Assembly (NCBI RefSeq): GCF_006346315.1
Contig: NZ_VDMR01000001.1
Location: 806,001-870,000, forward strand
From: Nocardioides litoris
GTDB taxonomy: Bacteria > Actinomycetota > Actinomycetes > Propionibacteriales > Nocardioidaceae
DNA: 64,000 bases
Direction: 5' to 3'
Made by a program: the position numbers and the translations under genes. The number at the start of each line of letters is the position of its first letter. Position 1 is the first letter of the stretch. Shown in pieces: positions 8,819-19,825 of this stretch. The notes beneath the pieces are model-generated. The model searched no databases. It saw only the letters and a list, made by a program, of their open reading frames with translations, and was not told the origin of the DNA.

Positions 8819-9670
8819 TCAGTGCACCACGGCGATGTCGCGGACCAGCAGGTTGCGGAAGCCGTTGACGCGGGTCGCCTTGCCCGAGCCGAGGTCGATC
8901 TTGTAGAGCGCGTAGCGGCCGCCGGTGCTCAGGGTCGCGAACCCGGTGTTGGCGACCGTGACGCCGTCGACCTTGGTGGAGCGGATGTCGAACCCGGCCT
9001 TGGCGGTGGCGTCGATGCCCAGCGGGCCCTGGTTGGTGATGGTGCCCGCGTTGGCCGGGACCTGCAGGGCGATGGTGTCGGTGGCGGCGTTGAGGTCGTA
9101 CAGCGCGGTGCCGGTGGTCTCGGCGTTGTCGTTGTTGGTGTACGCCGCGCCGACGATGCCCTGCACCTGCGGGGTCGTGTCGGGGACGTTGAGGTCGCCG
9201 TCCTCGGTCGTGGTGCCGGCGGCGAAGGAGTGGCGCAGGTTCTGGCCGGTGTCGCTGACGATGCGCAGCGCGTCGGCCGCCGGGTTGACGTCGACGCCGA
9301 AGCTGGTGCCCTCCAGCCCGACGGTCAGGGAGCCGACCTGGGTGGCGCGGGCGGTCTTCTTGAGGATGACGAAGAGGCCGCCGCCGCTGCCGACGGCGTA
9401 CAGCTTGCCGTCGGAGGGCCGGATGTCCATGCCGATGATGCGCTGGCCGCCGAGGCCCGTCACGGCCCCGATCTGCCGCACCTGGCCGGGACGGTCGGTG
9501 TTGAAGTAGACGAGCTTGCCGGCGGCGGTCAGGCCGAACGCGGCCTTCGGGTTGGCTGCCTCGGCGCCCGGGGCCAGGGCGATGGCGGTGGTCCCGGCCG
9601 CGAGGACGCCGGCCAGGGCGGCGGCGACGGTGCGGCGGGCGCGGAGGGTGGGACGGGTGTGGTGCTGCAT
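8819..9670 (-). CDS. Secreted DUF4394 domain protein
   Basis: 283 residues. A signal peptide (about 1-38, Ala-rich, ending GAEAA) precedes a DUF4394 domain that fills the rest. It shows the repeated beta-propeller-like phrases of that family: AFGLTAAGKLVYFNTDRPG, GMDIRPSDGKLYAVGSGGGL, FGVDVNPAADALRIVSDTGQ and ALYDLNAATD. DUF4394 has no established function; a surface or exported binding protein is likely. The ATG follows a GAGGAG site, and the gene leads the sigma/anti-sigma operon, so it may be both the sensed load and a target of that sigma factor. Confidence 0.85.
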   Translation of the reverse strand: MQHHTRPTLRARRTVAAALAGVLAAGTTAIALAPGAEAANPKAAFGLTAAGKLVYFNTDRPGQVRQIGAVTGLGGQRIIGMDIRPSDGKLYAVGSGGGLFVILKKTARATQVGSLTVGLEGTSFGVDVNPAADALRIVSDTGQNLRHSFAAGTTTEDGDLNVPDTTPQVQGIVGAAYTNNDNAETTGTALYDLNAATDTIALQVPANAGTITNQGPLGIDATAKAGFDIRSTKVDGVTVANTGFATLSTGGRYALYKIDLGSGKATRVNGFRNLLVRDIAVVH

Positions 9671-9835
9671 GGGATCGCTCCTCGAGATGGCGTGCCGTGT
9701 CCTTCGTCTGTCACGGGGACCTACGGACGCCGCGCGGGTCCTGTTGAACGCGCCGGCGACTTTCTTCCCCGTCCCGGCCGCCACCCGACGGTGGGTGCTC
9801 GTCGTCGCGGGGCGCGCCGTAGGCTGGACGGTGCG

Positions 9836-11035
9836 ATGAGCGGGACCCAGCGCCAGGCGGTGCACTACCTCGACCACGCCGCCACGACCCCCATGGTCGG
9901 CGCGGCGCTGGAGGCCTTCACCCGCCACCTCGGCGACGTCGGCAACGCCAGCTCGCTGCACGCGTCGGGCCGCCAGGCCCGCCGCGTCGTGGAGGAATCG
10001 CGCGAGACCATCGCCCAGGCGCTGGACTGCCGTCCCGGGGAGGTCGTCTTCACCTCCGGCGGCACCGAGGCCGACAACCTGGCCGTCAAGGGCGTCTACT
10101 GGTCGCGCCGCGCCGAGGACCCCCGCCGCACCCGCGTGCTGACGACCGCGATCGAGCACCACGCCGTGCTCGACCCCGTGCACTGGCTGGGCGAGGAGTC
10201 CGGCGCCACCGTCGAGCTGCTGCCCGTCGACGCCGAGGGCCGCCTCGACCTCGACGCCCTGCGGGCCAGCATCGAGCGCGACCCCGGCTCGGTCGCGCTC
10301 GTCTCGGTCATGTGGGCCAACAACGAGGTCGGCACCCTCCAGCCCGTGGGCGGGCCCGACGGGGTCGTCGAGGTCGCCCACGCCCACGGCATCCCGGTGC
10401 ACACCGACGCCGTGCAGGCGCTCGGCCAGGTGCCGCTCGGCTTCGCCGCCTCCGGCGTCGACGCCATGACCGTCACGGGCCACAAGGTCGGCGGCCCGTA
10501 CGGCGTCGGCGCCCTCGTCGCGCGCCGCGAGCTGTCCCTGGTCGCGCTGCAGCACGGCGGCGGGCAGGAGCGCGACGTGCGCAGCGGCACGGTCGACGTC
10601 CCGGCGGTGGCCGCGTTCGCCGCCGCCGTCGAGCTGGCGGTCAAGCACCAGGCCGAGCACGCCGCCCACGTCGCCACGCTGCGCGACGACCTCGTCCGCC
10701 GGGTGCTCGAGGTCGTGCCCGACGCCCACCTGCACGGCGCGCCCCTCGGCCCGGGGCGGCTGCCCGGCAACGCCCACCTCGGCTTCCCCGGCTGCGAGGG
10801 CGACTCCCTGCTCATGCTGCTCGACGCCCGCGGCATCGAGTGCTCCACCGGCTCGGCCTGCTCGGCCGGCGTCGCCCAGCCCTCCCACGTGCTGCTCGCC
10901 ATGGGGTGCGACGCCGAGGCCGCCCGCCACTCGCTGCGGTTCTCCTTCGGCCACACCTCGACCCCCGCCGACGTCGACGCGGTCGTCGAGGCCATCGTCC
11001 CGGTCGTCGAGCGCGCCCGGGCCGCCTGGCGGTGA
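9836..11035 (+). CDS. Cysteine desulfurase (NifS/IscS family)
   Basis: 399-residue PLP enzyme that removes sulfur from cysteine as an enzyme-bound persulfide. Visible landmarks: [11 protein letters not shown] at the N-terminus, [10 protein letters not shown], the PLP-Lys segment [12 protein letters not shown] (about 217), and the mobile catalytic Cys loop [10 protein letters not shown] (about 338). mnmA begins 7 bases downstream, so one clear job is persulfide supply for tRNA 2-thiolation; iron-sulfur cluster assembly is also possible. No SUF genes are nearby. TAGGCT lies 10 bases before the ATG and may be its -10 box. Confidence 0.94.
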   Translation: MSGTQRQAVHYLDHAATTPMVGAALEAFTRHLGDVGNASSLHASGRQARRVVEESRETIAQALDCRPGEVVFTSGGTEADNLAVKGVYWSRRAEDPRRTRVLTTAIEHHAVLDPVHWLGEESGATVELLPVDAEGRLDLDALRASIERDPGSVALVSVMWANNEVGTLQPVGGPDGVVEVAHAHGIPVHTDAVQALGQVPLGFAASGVDAMTVTGHKVGGPYGVGALVARRELSLVALQHGGGQERDVRSGTVDVPAVAAFAAAVELAVKHQAEHAAHVATLRDDLVRRVLEVVPDAHLHGAPLGPGRLPGNAHLGFPGCEGDSLLMLLDARGIECSTGSACSAGVAQPSHVLLAMGCDAEAARHSLRFSFGHTSTPADVDAVVEAIVPVVERARAAWR

Positions 11036-11042
11036 GGCGGCG

Positions 11043-12128
11043 GTGAGGATCATCGCGGCCATGTCCGGTGGCGTCGACTCCGCCGTCGCCGCCGCGCGCG
11101 CCGCCGAGGCCGGCCACGACGTCACGGGTATCCACCTGGCCCTGTCGCGCAACCCGGCGTCGTACCGGTCGGGGGCGCGGGGCTGCTGCACCATCGAGGA
11201 CGCCAACGACGCCCGCCGCGCGGCCGACGTCATCGGCATCCCGTTCTACGTGTGGGACCTCTCCGAGCGCTTCCACGACGACGTGGTCGTCGACTTCATG
11301 GACGAGTACGCCGCGGGCCGCACGCCCAACCCGTGCCTGCGCTGCAACGAGAAGATCAAGTTCGCCGCGGTCCTCGAGCGCGCCCTCGCCCTGGGGTACG
11401 ACGCCGTGGCCACCGGCCACTACGCCCAGCTGCGCACCGGGCCCGACGGCACGGTCGAGATGCACCGGGCCGTCGACGACGGCAAGGACCAGTCCTACGT
11501 GCTCGGTGTGCTCGACCAGCACCAGCTCGCGCACTCGGTGTTCCCGCTGGGCGGGTCGACCAAGACCGAGGTGCGCGCCGAGGCCGCCGCCCGCGGGCTG
11601 CTCGTGGCCGACAAGCCCGACAGCCACGACATCTGCTTCGTCGCCGACGGCGACAACGCCGGCTGGCTGCGCGAGAAGCTCGGCGACCGCGCCCCCAACC
11701 GGGGCGGGGCCATCGTCGACGTCGACTCCGGCGAGGAGCTCGGGCGCCACGAGGGCACCTACGGCTTCACCATCGGCCAGCGCAAGGGCCTGCGCATCGG
11801 CCGGCCCGCACCCGACGGCAAGCCCCGGTTCGTCCTCGACATCGAGCCCGTCACCGGCACCGTGACCGTCGGCGGCCGCGAGCGGTTGGCTGTCCACCGC
11901 CTCTCGGCCACGTCGCCGCGCTGGTGCGGCACCCCGCCCGCCCGCCTCGACGGCACCGTCCAGCTGCGGGCCCACGGCTCCGAGCTGCCCGCGAGCGTCG
12001 CCGTCGTGGGCGACCGGGTCGAGGTCGAGCTGCACGAGCCGGCGTACGGCGTGGCGCCCGGCCAGGCCGCCGTGCTGTACGACGGCACGCGGGTCGTCGG
12101 GTCCGCGACGATCGCGGCGACCGCCTGA
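11043..12128 (+). CDS. mnmA: tRNA-specific 2-thiouridylase MnmA
   Basis: Uses ATP and persulfide sulfur to form 2-thiouridine at wobble position 34 of Lys, Glu and Gln tRNAs. A PP-loop ATP pyrophosphatase motif SGGVDS is at residues 8-13. The catalytic and persulfide cysteines are in [12 protein letters not shown] and [10 protein letters not shown], the expected MnmA pair. The tRNA-binding segment [14 protein letters not shown] precedes C-terminal beta domains. 361 residues. It is immediately downstream of its likely sulfur donor, and its stop overlaps the next gene's ATG by one base. Confidence 0.96.
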   Translation: MRIIAAMSGGVDSAVAAARAAEAGHDVTGIHLALSRNPASYRSGARGCCTIEDANDARRAADVIGIPFYVWDLSERFHDDVVVDFMDEYAAGRTPNPCLRCNEKIKFAAVLERALALGYDAVATGHYAQLRTGPDGTVEMHRAVDDGKDQSYVLGVLDQHQLAHSVFPLGGSTKTEVRAEAAARGLLVADKPDSHDICFVADGDNAGWLREKLGDRAPNRGGAIVDVDSGEELGRHEGTYGFTIGQRKGLRIGRPAPDGKPRFVLDIEPVTGTVTVGGRERLAVHRLSATSPRWCGTPPARLDGTVQLRAHGSELPASVAVVGDRVEVELHEPAYGVAPGQAAVLYDGTRVVGSATIAATA

Positions 12129-13156
12129 TGGCGCGGGCGAGCGGCGTCGGGTCGCTGCCGGGGGAGTCCTTCCTCGAGGCCCAGCGGGTCGTGCTCGGCG
12201 AGCTGGGCGGGGACCACGGCCTGCCCCACCTGGCCGAGGTGCCCGGGCGCGGCGTGACCGCCGGCATGGTCGGCCGCGCGATGGCGCTGGTCACCGACCT
12301 CGGCGTCGACCTGCAGCCCGCCGGCTGGCGGGTCTCCGGCTCGCCGGAGTCCAGCGGCGTCGACCACCGGCGGGCCCGCAGCCTGCTGGCCCAGGACCTG
12401 GACGGGCTCGAGGAGCTGACCCAGGGGTGGGTGGGGCCGCTCAAGGTGCAGGTCGCCGGGCCCTGGTCCCTCGCCGCCACCGTCGAGCGCCCGCGCGGCG
12501 ACCGGGTGCTGGCCGACCACGGCCTGCGCCGCGACCTCGCCCAGGCCCTCGCCGAGGGCGTGCGGGACCACGTGCGCGACCTGCGGCGCCGGGTTGGCGG
12601 TGCCGACCGGCTCGTCGTGCAGGTCGACGAGCCCGCCCTGGCCGCCGTCGCGACGGGCTCGGTGCCCACCGCGTCGGGCTTCGGTCGCCACCGCACCATC
12701 GACCGGCCCGAGCTCAGCGACACGCTGGGCTGGGTGCTGGCGGCGGTCGCCGAGGAGGGCGCCGAGCCCTGGGTGCACTCCTGCGCCCCCGGGACGCCCC
12801 TCGACCTCGTGCGGGGCGCCGGTGCCCGTGGGCTGGCCGTCGACCTGGCGGTCGTCGACGCGGCGGGTCACGACGTGCTCGCGACTGCGCTCGAGGCGGG
12901 GGAGACCGTCGCGCTCGGGGTCGTGCCGACCTCGGGGGCAGCCTCGGACCAGGGTCTCGACGACGGCCAGGTCACCGAGCGGGTGCTGCGCTGGCTCGAC
13001 ATGGTCGGCCTCGACCCCGACGAGGTCGGGTCCCGGTTGGTGCTCACGCCCGCCTGCGGGCTCGCGGGAGCCACCTGGGAGACCGCACGCCACGCGCTGG
13101 CCGCCTGCACGACGACGGCCCGCCGCCTCACCTCCGGGGAGCCGGAGGAGGGCTGA
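12128..13156 (+). CDS. MetE-like (cobalamin-independent methionine synthase C-terminal domain) protein
   Basis: 342 residues, matching only the C-terminal barrel of the roughly 750-residue MetE. The zinc site is retained: HSC (about 219-221, His and Cys ligands) and a distal Cys in TPACGLAGATWETARHAL (about 302-319). VQVDEPAL is a further family motif. Such short actinobacterial homologues lack the N-terminal tetrahydrofolate-polyglutamate-binding half, so whether they transfer methyl groups to homocysteine is doubtful; a different methyl donor or a thiol-activating role is possible. Overlaps mnmA by one base, suggesting co-expression. Confidence 0.8.
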   Translation: MARASGVGSLPGESFLEAQRVVLGELGGDHGLPHLAEVPGRGVTAGMVGRAMALVTDLGVDLQPAGWRVSGSPESSGVDHRRARSLLAQDLDGLEELTQGWVGPLKVQVAGPWSLAATVERPRGDRVLADHGLRRDLAQALAEGVRDHVRDLRRRVGGADRLVVQVDEPALAAVATGSVPTASGFGRHRTIDRPELSDTLGWVLAAVAEEGAEPWVHSCAPGTPLDLVRGAGARGLAVDLAVVDAAGHDVLATALEAGETVALGVVPTSGAASDQGLDDGQVTERVLRWLDMVGLDPDEVGSRLVLTPACGLAGATWETARHALAACTTTARRLTSGEPEEG

Positions 13157-13190
13157 CGGGCCGTCGTGCGGGTGGTGCGTCGGGCGGGGG

Positions 13191-14771
13191 TCAGACGTGG
13201 ACCGCGGCACCCTCGGGGCCGTCGGTGGCCAGCTCGGTGTGCTTGACGCGCAGCAGCGTCCAGACCACGAGCGAGGCGGCCAGCATCATCAGCGCCCCCA
13301 CGAGGAAGGCGTTGGTCGCGCCCTCGGTGAAGACCTGCGACATCGCGACGCCCGTGGCGGCCTTGGCGGCCTCCTCGCCGCCGGACTGCGCGGCCGCGCC
13401 GGCGATGGCCGTCACGTCGCCCGCCCGGTCGGTGGCGATCTGGTTGGCCACCGTGCCGAGGATGGCCAGGCCGAGCGCGCCGCCGACCTGCTGCATGGTG
13501 TTGAGCACGCCCGAGCCGATGCCGGAGTCGTCGGCCCGCAGGTGGTGCACCGCGGTGAGGGTCAGCGGGACGAACGTGAAGCCCATGCCGACCGACATCA
13601 GCATGATGAAGGGCAGCACGTCGGACCAGTAGGAGGCCTCGACGAAGGTGCGCAGCGTCTCGTCGTAGGGCAGCCGGGAGAACCCGAACAGGCCGGCGGC
13701 GGCGAGCAGGGTGCCGGTGCCGGACAGGTAGCGCGGGTCGATGCGGTTGACCAGGCTGGAGCCGATGCCGGCCGCGGCCACCAGGCCCACGCAGAACGGC
13801 AGGAACGCGACGCCGGCGTGCAGCGGGCTGTAGCCCATGACCTGCTGGATGTAGAGCCCGAGGAAGTAGAACATCGCGAACATCGCGGCGGGCGCGAGGA
13901 ACATGGCGGCGAAGCTGGCCGCGCGGGTCGGGTTGGTGAAGACCCGGAACGGCAGCAGCGGGTGCTCGACGCGGCTCTCGACGAACCCGAAGACGACGAG
14001 GAGCGCGATGCCGGCGCCGAGGCTGGCCAGGGTGGTGGCGTCGCCCCAGCCGTCCTCGCCGGCCCGGGTGATGCCGTAGACCAGGCCGACGAGGCCGAGG
14101 GTGCCGGTGACGGCGCCGGGCACGTCGAGCTGGCCCGTGCGGGCCTCGGACTCCTTGAGCAGGCGCGGCGCGAGGAACGCGGTGGCCAGGCCGATCGGGG
14201 TGTTGATGAGCAGGGTCAGGCGCCAGCCGAGGTCGTCGTCGATGCCGGTCAGCCAGCCGCCGAGCAGCAGGCCGACGGCGGCACCGACGCCCGACATGGC
14301 GGCGTACACGGCGAAGGCGCGGTTGCGCTGGGGCCCGGCCGGGAACGTCGTGGTGATCAGCGCCAGGGCCGCGGGGGCGGCCAGGGCCGCGCCGGCGCCC
14401 TGGAGCGCCCGGGCGGCGATCAGCAGCGGCTCGTTGGTCGCCAGGCCGCCGAGGGCGGAGGCGATGCCGAAGATGACGAGGCCGATCATGAAGATCTTGC
14501 GGCGACCGTAGAGGTCGCCGAGGCGACCGCCGAGCAGCAGGAGGCTGCCGAAGGCCAGGGCGTAGCCGGTGACGACCCAGGTCAGGTTGGCCTGGTCGAT
14601 CTGCAGGTCGGTCTGGATGAACGGCAGGGCGATGTTCACGATGGTGCCGTCGAGCACCACCATGAGCTGGGCGACCGAGATGAGCACGAGCGCCCACCCC
14701 AGGTGGGTGCCCTTCCCCTCGTCGGCCGGGCGCTCGGGCACCTGCTCCTCGGCCTTGGTCAGGTCGGTCAT
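13191..14771 (-). CDS. MFS drug exporter, DHA2 (EmrB/QacA) family
   Basis: 526 residues with about 14 hydrophobic segments, the DHA2 topology for proton-driven efflux of hydrophobic or cationic drugs. The motif-A loop after helix 2 is LGGRLGDLYGRRK, and motif C in helix 5 is near GVGAAVGLLLGGWL. TetR, on the same strand upstream, overlaps its ATG by 4 bases, so regulator and pump are one autoregulated transcript. Substrate unknown. Confidence 0.92.
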   Translation of the reverse strand: MTDLTKAEEQVPERPADEGKGTHLGWALVLISVAQLMVVLDGTIVNIALPFIQTDLQIDQANLTWVVTGYALAFGSLLLLGGRLGDLYGRRKIFMIGLVIFGIASALGGLATNEPLLIAARALQGAGAALAAPAALALITTTFPAGPQRNRAFAVYAAMSGVGAAVGLLLGGWLTGIDDDLGWRLTLLINTPIGLATAFLAPRLLKESEARTGQLDVPGAVTGTLGLVGLVYGITRAGEDGWGDATTLASLGAGIALLVVFGFVESRVEHPLLPFRVFTNPTRAASFAAMFLAPAAMFAMFYFLGLYIQQVMGYSPLHAGVAFLPFCVGLVAAAGIGSSLVNRIDPRYLSGTGTLLAAAGLFGFSRLPYDETLRTFVEASYWSDVLPFIMLMSVGMGFTFVPLTLTAVHHLRADDSGIGSGVLNTMQQVGGALGLAILGTVANQIATDRAGDVTAIAGAAAQSGGEEAAKAATGVAMSQVFTEGATNAFLVGALMMLAASLVVWTLLRVKHTELATDGPEGAAVHV

Positions 14772-15397
14772 GACGTTTCCTTGTCTGTGGTCTGGATGCC
14801 TGCGGCGGGCAGGATGATCTGGTCGATGACGCGCTCGATGAACGCGGGGGTCGGCGCCTCGCCCAGCAGGAAGAGGCGGTGCAGGACGACGCCGGGCAGG
14901 GCCGGGACGAGCAGGTCGAGGTCGACGTCGTCGGCGATCTCGCCGCGCTCGCGGGCCCGCTCGTAGACGCCCACGGCCATCGCGGCCTTGGGTCCGATGA
15001 ACTGCGCGCGGAAGTCGGCGGCGAAGTCCTCGTCGCGGCCGATGGCGGTGATGACGCTGCCGAGGACGGCCATCTGGAACTCGTCCGTCAGCCCGCCCAT
15101 GCCGCAGAACATCGCCATCAGGTCACCGCGCAGGCTCCCGGTGTCGGGGAGGTCGTGCGGCTCCTTCATCGAGCACAGGGCGTCGATGACCAGGGCCGAC
15201 TTGGTGCTCCACCGGCGGTAGAGCGTGGCCTTGGAGGCGCGGGCGGCCGAGGCCACCGCGTCCATGGTCAGCCGGTCGTAGCCGACGTCGGCCATCGTGG
15301 CGATGGTCGCGTCGAGGATCTCCTGCTCCCGGTCGCCCTCGACGCGCGGCCGGCTGCCGGCCTCGGTCGGCGGCGACGTGCTGGTGCTCGGAGTCAT
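14768..15397 (-). CDS. TetR/AcrR family regulator of the adjacent MFS exporter
   Basis: 209 residues. The N-terminal helix-turn-helix domain is about 27-75 (ILDATIATMADVGYDRLTMD, VASAARASKATLYRRW), followed by an all-alpha ligand domain. It presumably represses its own operon until an exporter substrate binds. I chose the internal ATG at 15397: an in-frame ATG at 15478 would put the start upstream of a 52-bp palindrome (15419-15470) that fits a TetR operator, whereas 15397 leaves that operator in the promoter region. Confidence 0.88.
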   Translation of the reverse strand: MTPSTSTSPPTEAGSRPRVEGDREQEILDATIATMADVGYDRLTMDAVASAARASKATLYRRWSTKSALVIDALCSMKEPHDLPDTGSLRGDLMAMFCGMGGLTDEFQMAVLGSVITAIGRDEDFAADFRAQFIGPKAAMAVGVYERARERGEIADDVDLDLLVPALPGVVLHRLFLLGEAPTPAFIERVIDQIILPAAGIQTTDKETS

Positions 15398-15418
15398 GCA
15401 GGTGTGTCCCTCGTCACT

Positions 15419-15470
15419 CGATGGAACGGAACGGTTTCGTACCAGGCGACGGTACGACCGCGTTCCATCG
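15419..15470. promoter_or_regulatory. Candidate TetR operator upstream of tetR-MFS
   Basis: CGATGGAACG (15419-15428) and CGTTCCATCG (15461-15470) are perfect inverted arms, with inner arms CGTACC (15438-15443) and GGTACG (15451-15456). It starts 22 bases upstream of the tetR start codon, where a promoter is expected, so autoregulation is the simplest inference. Confidence 0.65.
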
Positions 15471-15556
15471 ACCGTCAACTCGACGGAGGGGTGAGGTGTT
15501 CCGCAGGCCGGTCGTGGACCACGACCGGTCTGGTCCGGTCCGGTCCGGGCGCGGGC

Positions 15557-16195
15557 TCAGGCGAGGAGGGAGAGGCAGGCCTCGGTGGCGACGCGGTTCC
15601 ACTCGGGCACCCGGCGGAACATGTAGTGCCCGACCCGGCCCATGTCGTGGAACGCCGTCTCGGAGGCCACGTCCTCGGCCCGGCGCAGGAAGGCGCGGGT
15701 CTGGCGGGCGGAGGTGATCTTGTCGGACCGACCGTGGGCGGCCAGGACGGGCTTGCCCCGCAGGGCCTCGACCGGGTCCTCGGGCATCCACCACGGGGCG
15801 AGGGCGACCACCCCGGCCACCGCGCGGTCGTCGGCGACGTGCGCCGCCGTGCGGCCGCCCATCGAGTGGCCGAGCAGCACGACGGGCAGGTCGCCGAGCT
15901 GGCGTCGTACCTCGTCGAGGGCCCAGCGGGCGTTGGCCACGGGGGCGCCGTGGTTCCAGCCGCGGACGCGGTAGCGCAGCAGCCAGGAGCCGATGCCGGC
16001 CTCGTGCAGGGCGGGGGTGACGGTGCGCTGCATCGCGGCCATCCGCTTCCACGACGCGCTGCGGGCGTCGACGGGCTGCCGGCTGGACGCCTTGCCGCCG
16101 TGCAGCACCAGCACGAGCGCCCGCTGGCCGGGCGCGTCGAGCCGGGTCAGGGACTCAGGACCCAGGCCCGCGTGGGGGGAGGCGTCGGCGGTCAC
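15557..16195 (-). CDS. Alpha/beta hydrolase (dienelactone hydrolase-like)
   Basis: 212 residues, a compact alpha/beta-hydrolase. The nucleophile elbow is GHSMGG (Ser about residue 99), the acid is probably Asp in HGRSDKITS, and the His is in HDMGRVGHYMF. The oxyanion-hole strand is VLVLHGGKA. No signal peptide, so probably a cytoplasmic esterase or lipase-like enzyme of unknown substrate. I chose GTG at 16195; an upstream in-frame start at 16324 would overlap ligA antisense and adds no family sequence. Confidence 0.8.
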   Translation of the reverse strand: MTADASPHAGLGPESLTRLDAPGQRALVLVLHGGKASSRQPVDARSASWKRMAAMQRTVTPALHEAGIGSWLLRYRVRGWNHGAPVANARWALDEVRRQLGDLPVVLLGHSMGGRTAAHVADDRAVAGVVALAPWWMPEDPVEALRGKPVLAAHGRSDKITSARQTRAFLRRAEDVASETAFHDMGRVGHYMFRRVPEWNRVATEACLSLLA

Positions 16196-16244
16196 GGGCG
16201 TGGTTCGGAGGCGGGGCCGGTGGTGGATGGCCCACCCCCGGTGA

Positions 16245-18455
<2,211 letters not shown>

Positions 18456-18459
18456 GCTC

Positions 18460-18870
18460 ATGACCCGCCTCGGCCCCGTGCCCGCCGTCCTGGCCCTCGT
18501 CGTGACCGCAGGGCTCACGGTCTCGACCGTGGCCCCGGCCCTCGCCGCGGAGCCGTCGTCGGCTCGCGGCGCCCGCAGCTTCGAGGTCGTCGGCAGCGGC
18601 GACGGAGCCAGGTACGGCATCTGCAAGGAGCCGGAGGGCGCCGGCTGGCGCGTCTTCGCACGGGTCGACAACCGCGGCAGCAAGATCGCCCACCGCGGCG
18701 TCCTGCGCAACGCCGCGGGCACGTCGCGCACCTTCAGGGCCGCGCCCGGGAGGCTCTCGCCGGTGAGGTCGGTCCACGCCGCGCGCGGCAGCCGGGTCGA
18801 CTACGTCCTCGCCGCGGCGCAGTCGGGCGGCGGCGGCCAGGTCCGCCTCACCGAGATGCGCCGCTGCTGA
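18460..18870 (+). CDS. Small secreted protein of unknown function
   Basis: 136 residues with a clear signal peptide (MTRLGPVPAVLALVVTAGLT, Ala-rich cleavage around residue 30, ALAAEP). The mature part is about 105 residues and basic, with Cys in YGICKEP and a C-terminal Cys (MRRC) that could form one disulfide. No domain recognised. It starts 4 bases after ligA ends, so it may be cotranscribed, though the functional link is unclear. Confidence 0.65.
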   Translation: MTRLGPVPAVLALVVTAGLTVSTVAPALAAEPSSARGARSFEVVGSGDGARYGICKEPEGAGWRVFARVDNRGSKIAHRGVLRNAAGTSRTFRAAPGRLSPVRSVHAARGSRVDYVLAAAQSGGGGQVRLTEMRRC

Positions 18871-18879
18871 CGCCCGGGG

Positions 18880-19167
18880 TCAGCCCGCGGAGTAGGTCAG
18901 GCAGTCGGCGACGTCGGCACCGGGCCCGATCTCGACGCTCTGGGCCGAGCACTCCAGTGCGGAGTTGTGCACGCACTCCGAGCGGTGGCAGGCGCCGACC
19001 TGGCCGGTGGTGTCGATGCCGGCCTTGGCCGCCTCCTCGACGTACGTGCCGCAGGAGCTCGTCGCGCCGGTGATGGTGATGGCGGCGGCGTGGCAGTCGT
19101 GGTCGTGGTTGTAGGAGCAACCGGAGACCGAGCAGGTGCTGATGAGGGGCAGGTTCATCGTCGTCAT
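18880..19167 (-). CDS. DUF1540 domain protein, two Cys-rich repeats
   Basis: 95 residues with two copies of the DUF1540 pattern, about 10-45 (CSVSGCSYN, DCHAAAITI, SCGTYV) and 59-89 (CHRSECVHN, ECSAQSVEI, DCLTY). The paired Cys/His spacing suggests metal binding. The family is common in spore-formers and actinobacteria and has no established function. It is divergent from a MarR gene, with an 87-base shared upstream region holding a palindrome, so MarR control is plausible. Confidence 0.85.
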   Translation of the reverse strand: MTTMNLPLISTCSVSGCSYNHDHDCHAAAITITGATSSCGTYVEEAAKAGIDTTGQVGACHRSECVHNSALECSAQSVEIGPGADVADCLTYSAG

Positions 19168-19206
19168 GCGATCACGGTGGACCCGATCCCCGGTGCCGTC
19201 CAGCCT

Positions 19207-19224
19207 GGTGAGCCTTGCCTCACC
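19207..19224. promoter_or_regulatory. Candidate MarR operator between DUF1540 and marR
   Basis: GGTGAG and CTCACC form 6-bp arms with a 6-base spacer. The site lies between divergent starts, upstream of the marR -10 (19242). Its spacing does not match a DtxR/IdeR iron box. Weak evidence. Confidence 0.35.
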
Positions 19225-19241
19225 GGGTGCACGGACCTCAT

Positions 19242-19247
19242 TACGAT
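19242..19247 (+). promoter_or_regulatory. Leaderless -10 element of marR
   Basis: TACGAT, then 7 bases, then GTG at 19255. It overlaps the alternative ATG start at 19246, which therefore lies inside the promoter rather than the coding region. Confidence 0.5.
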
Positions 19248-19254
19248 GCCCCGG

Positions 19255-19770
19255 GTGAGCAGCTCAGCGGCGCCCCCGGGCCGCGACCCGATCGCCGAGG
19301 CGCGCCGGCAGTGGCGCTCCCACGGCTGGGACGACGCCGCGGACGGCATGGCCGCGGTGACGTCGGTGATGCGGGCCCAGCAGCTGCTGCTGACCCAGAT
19401 CGACGCGGTGCTGCGGCCCTTCGGGCTGACCTTCGCCCGGTTCGAGCTGCTGCGGCTGCTCAGCTTCGCCTCCGAGCAGCGGATGACCATGCTCCGCGCC
19501 GGCCACCGGTTGCAGGTGCACCCGACGTCCTTGACCAGCCTGGCCTCCCGGCTGCGCGAGGACGGCCTCATCGACCGCACGGCCAACCCCGACGACGGCC
19601 GCTCGGCCATCCTCGAGCTGCTGCCCGCGGGCCAGGAGCTGGTGGAGGAGGCGACCGGGGTGCTCAACGCCGAGGTCTTCGAGCAGGTCGGCCTCGACGC
19701 CGACGACGTCGCCGCGCTCGTCGACATCCTGGGCCGGTTCCGCGCCCGGCGCGGCGACTACCAGCCCTGA
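19255..19770 (+). CDS. MarR family transcriptional regulator
   Basis: 171 residues with a winged-helix MarR core: FARFELLRLLSFA, then recognition region HRLQVHPTSLTSLASRLRED, then wing GLIDRTANPDDGRSAILELL, with flanking dimerisation helices. The conserved wing Asp-x-Arg (DDGRS) is present. It probably autoregulates and may control the divergent DUF1540 gene. GTG 19255 is chosen over ATG 19246 because the ATG lies within a TACGAT -10 box spaced 7 bases from the GTG. Confidence 0.9.
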   Translation: MSSSAAPPGRDPIAEARRQWRSHGWDDAADGMAAVTSVMRAQQLLLTQIDAVLRPFGLTFARFELLRLLSFASEQRMTMLRAGHRLQVHPTSLTSLASRLREDGLIDRTANPDDGRSAILELLPAGQELVEEATGVLNAEVFEQVGLDADDVAALVDILGRFRARRGDYQP

Positions 19771-19825
19771 CGCGTCGACCCGTCGTCGATCGACGACGGT
19801 CAGCGCGAGGGGTCTGGGGAAGCCG

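Noticed and set aside
9690..9760. Possible ECF-type promoter (AAC, then CGTC, on the minus strand) for the DUF4394-sigma operon
   Set aside because: The elements are about 13 bases apart, too close for typical ECF promoters, and short motifs of this kind are frequent in GC-rich DNA.
19207..19224. DtxR/IdeR iron box upstream of marR
   Set aside because: The dyad spacing and the central sequence do not match the iron-box consensus; kept only as a weak MarR operator candidate.
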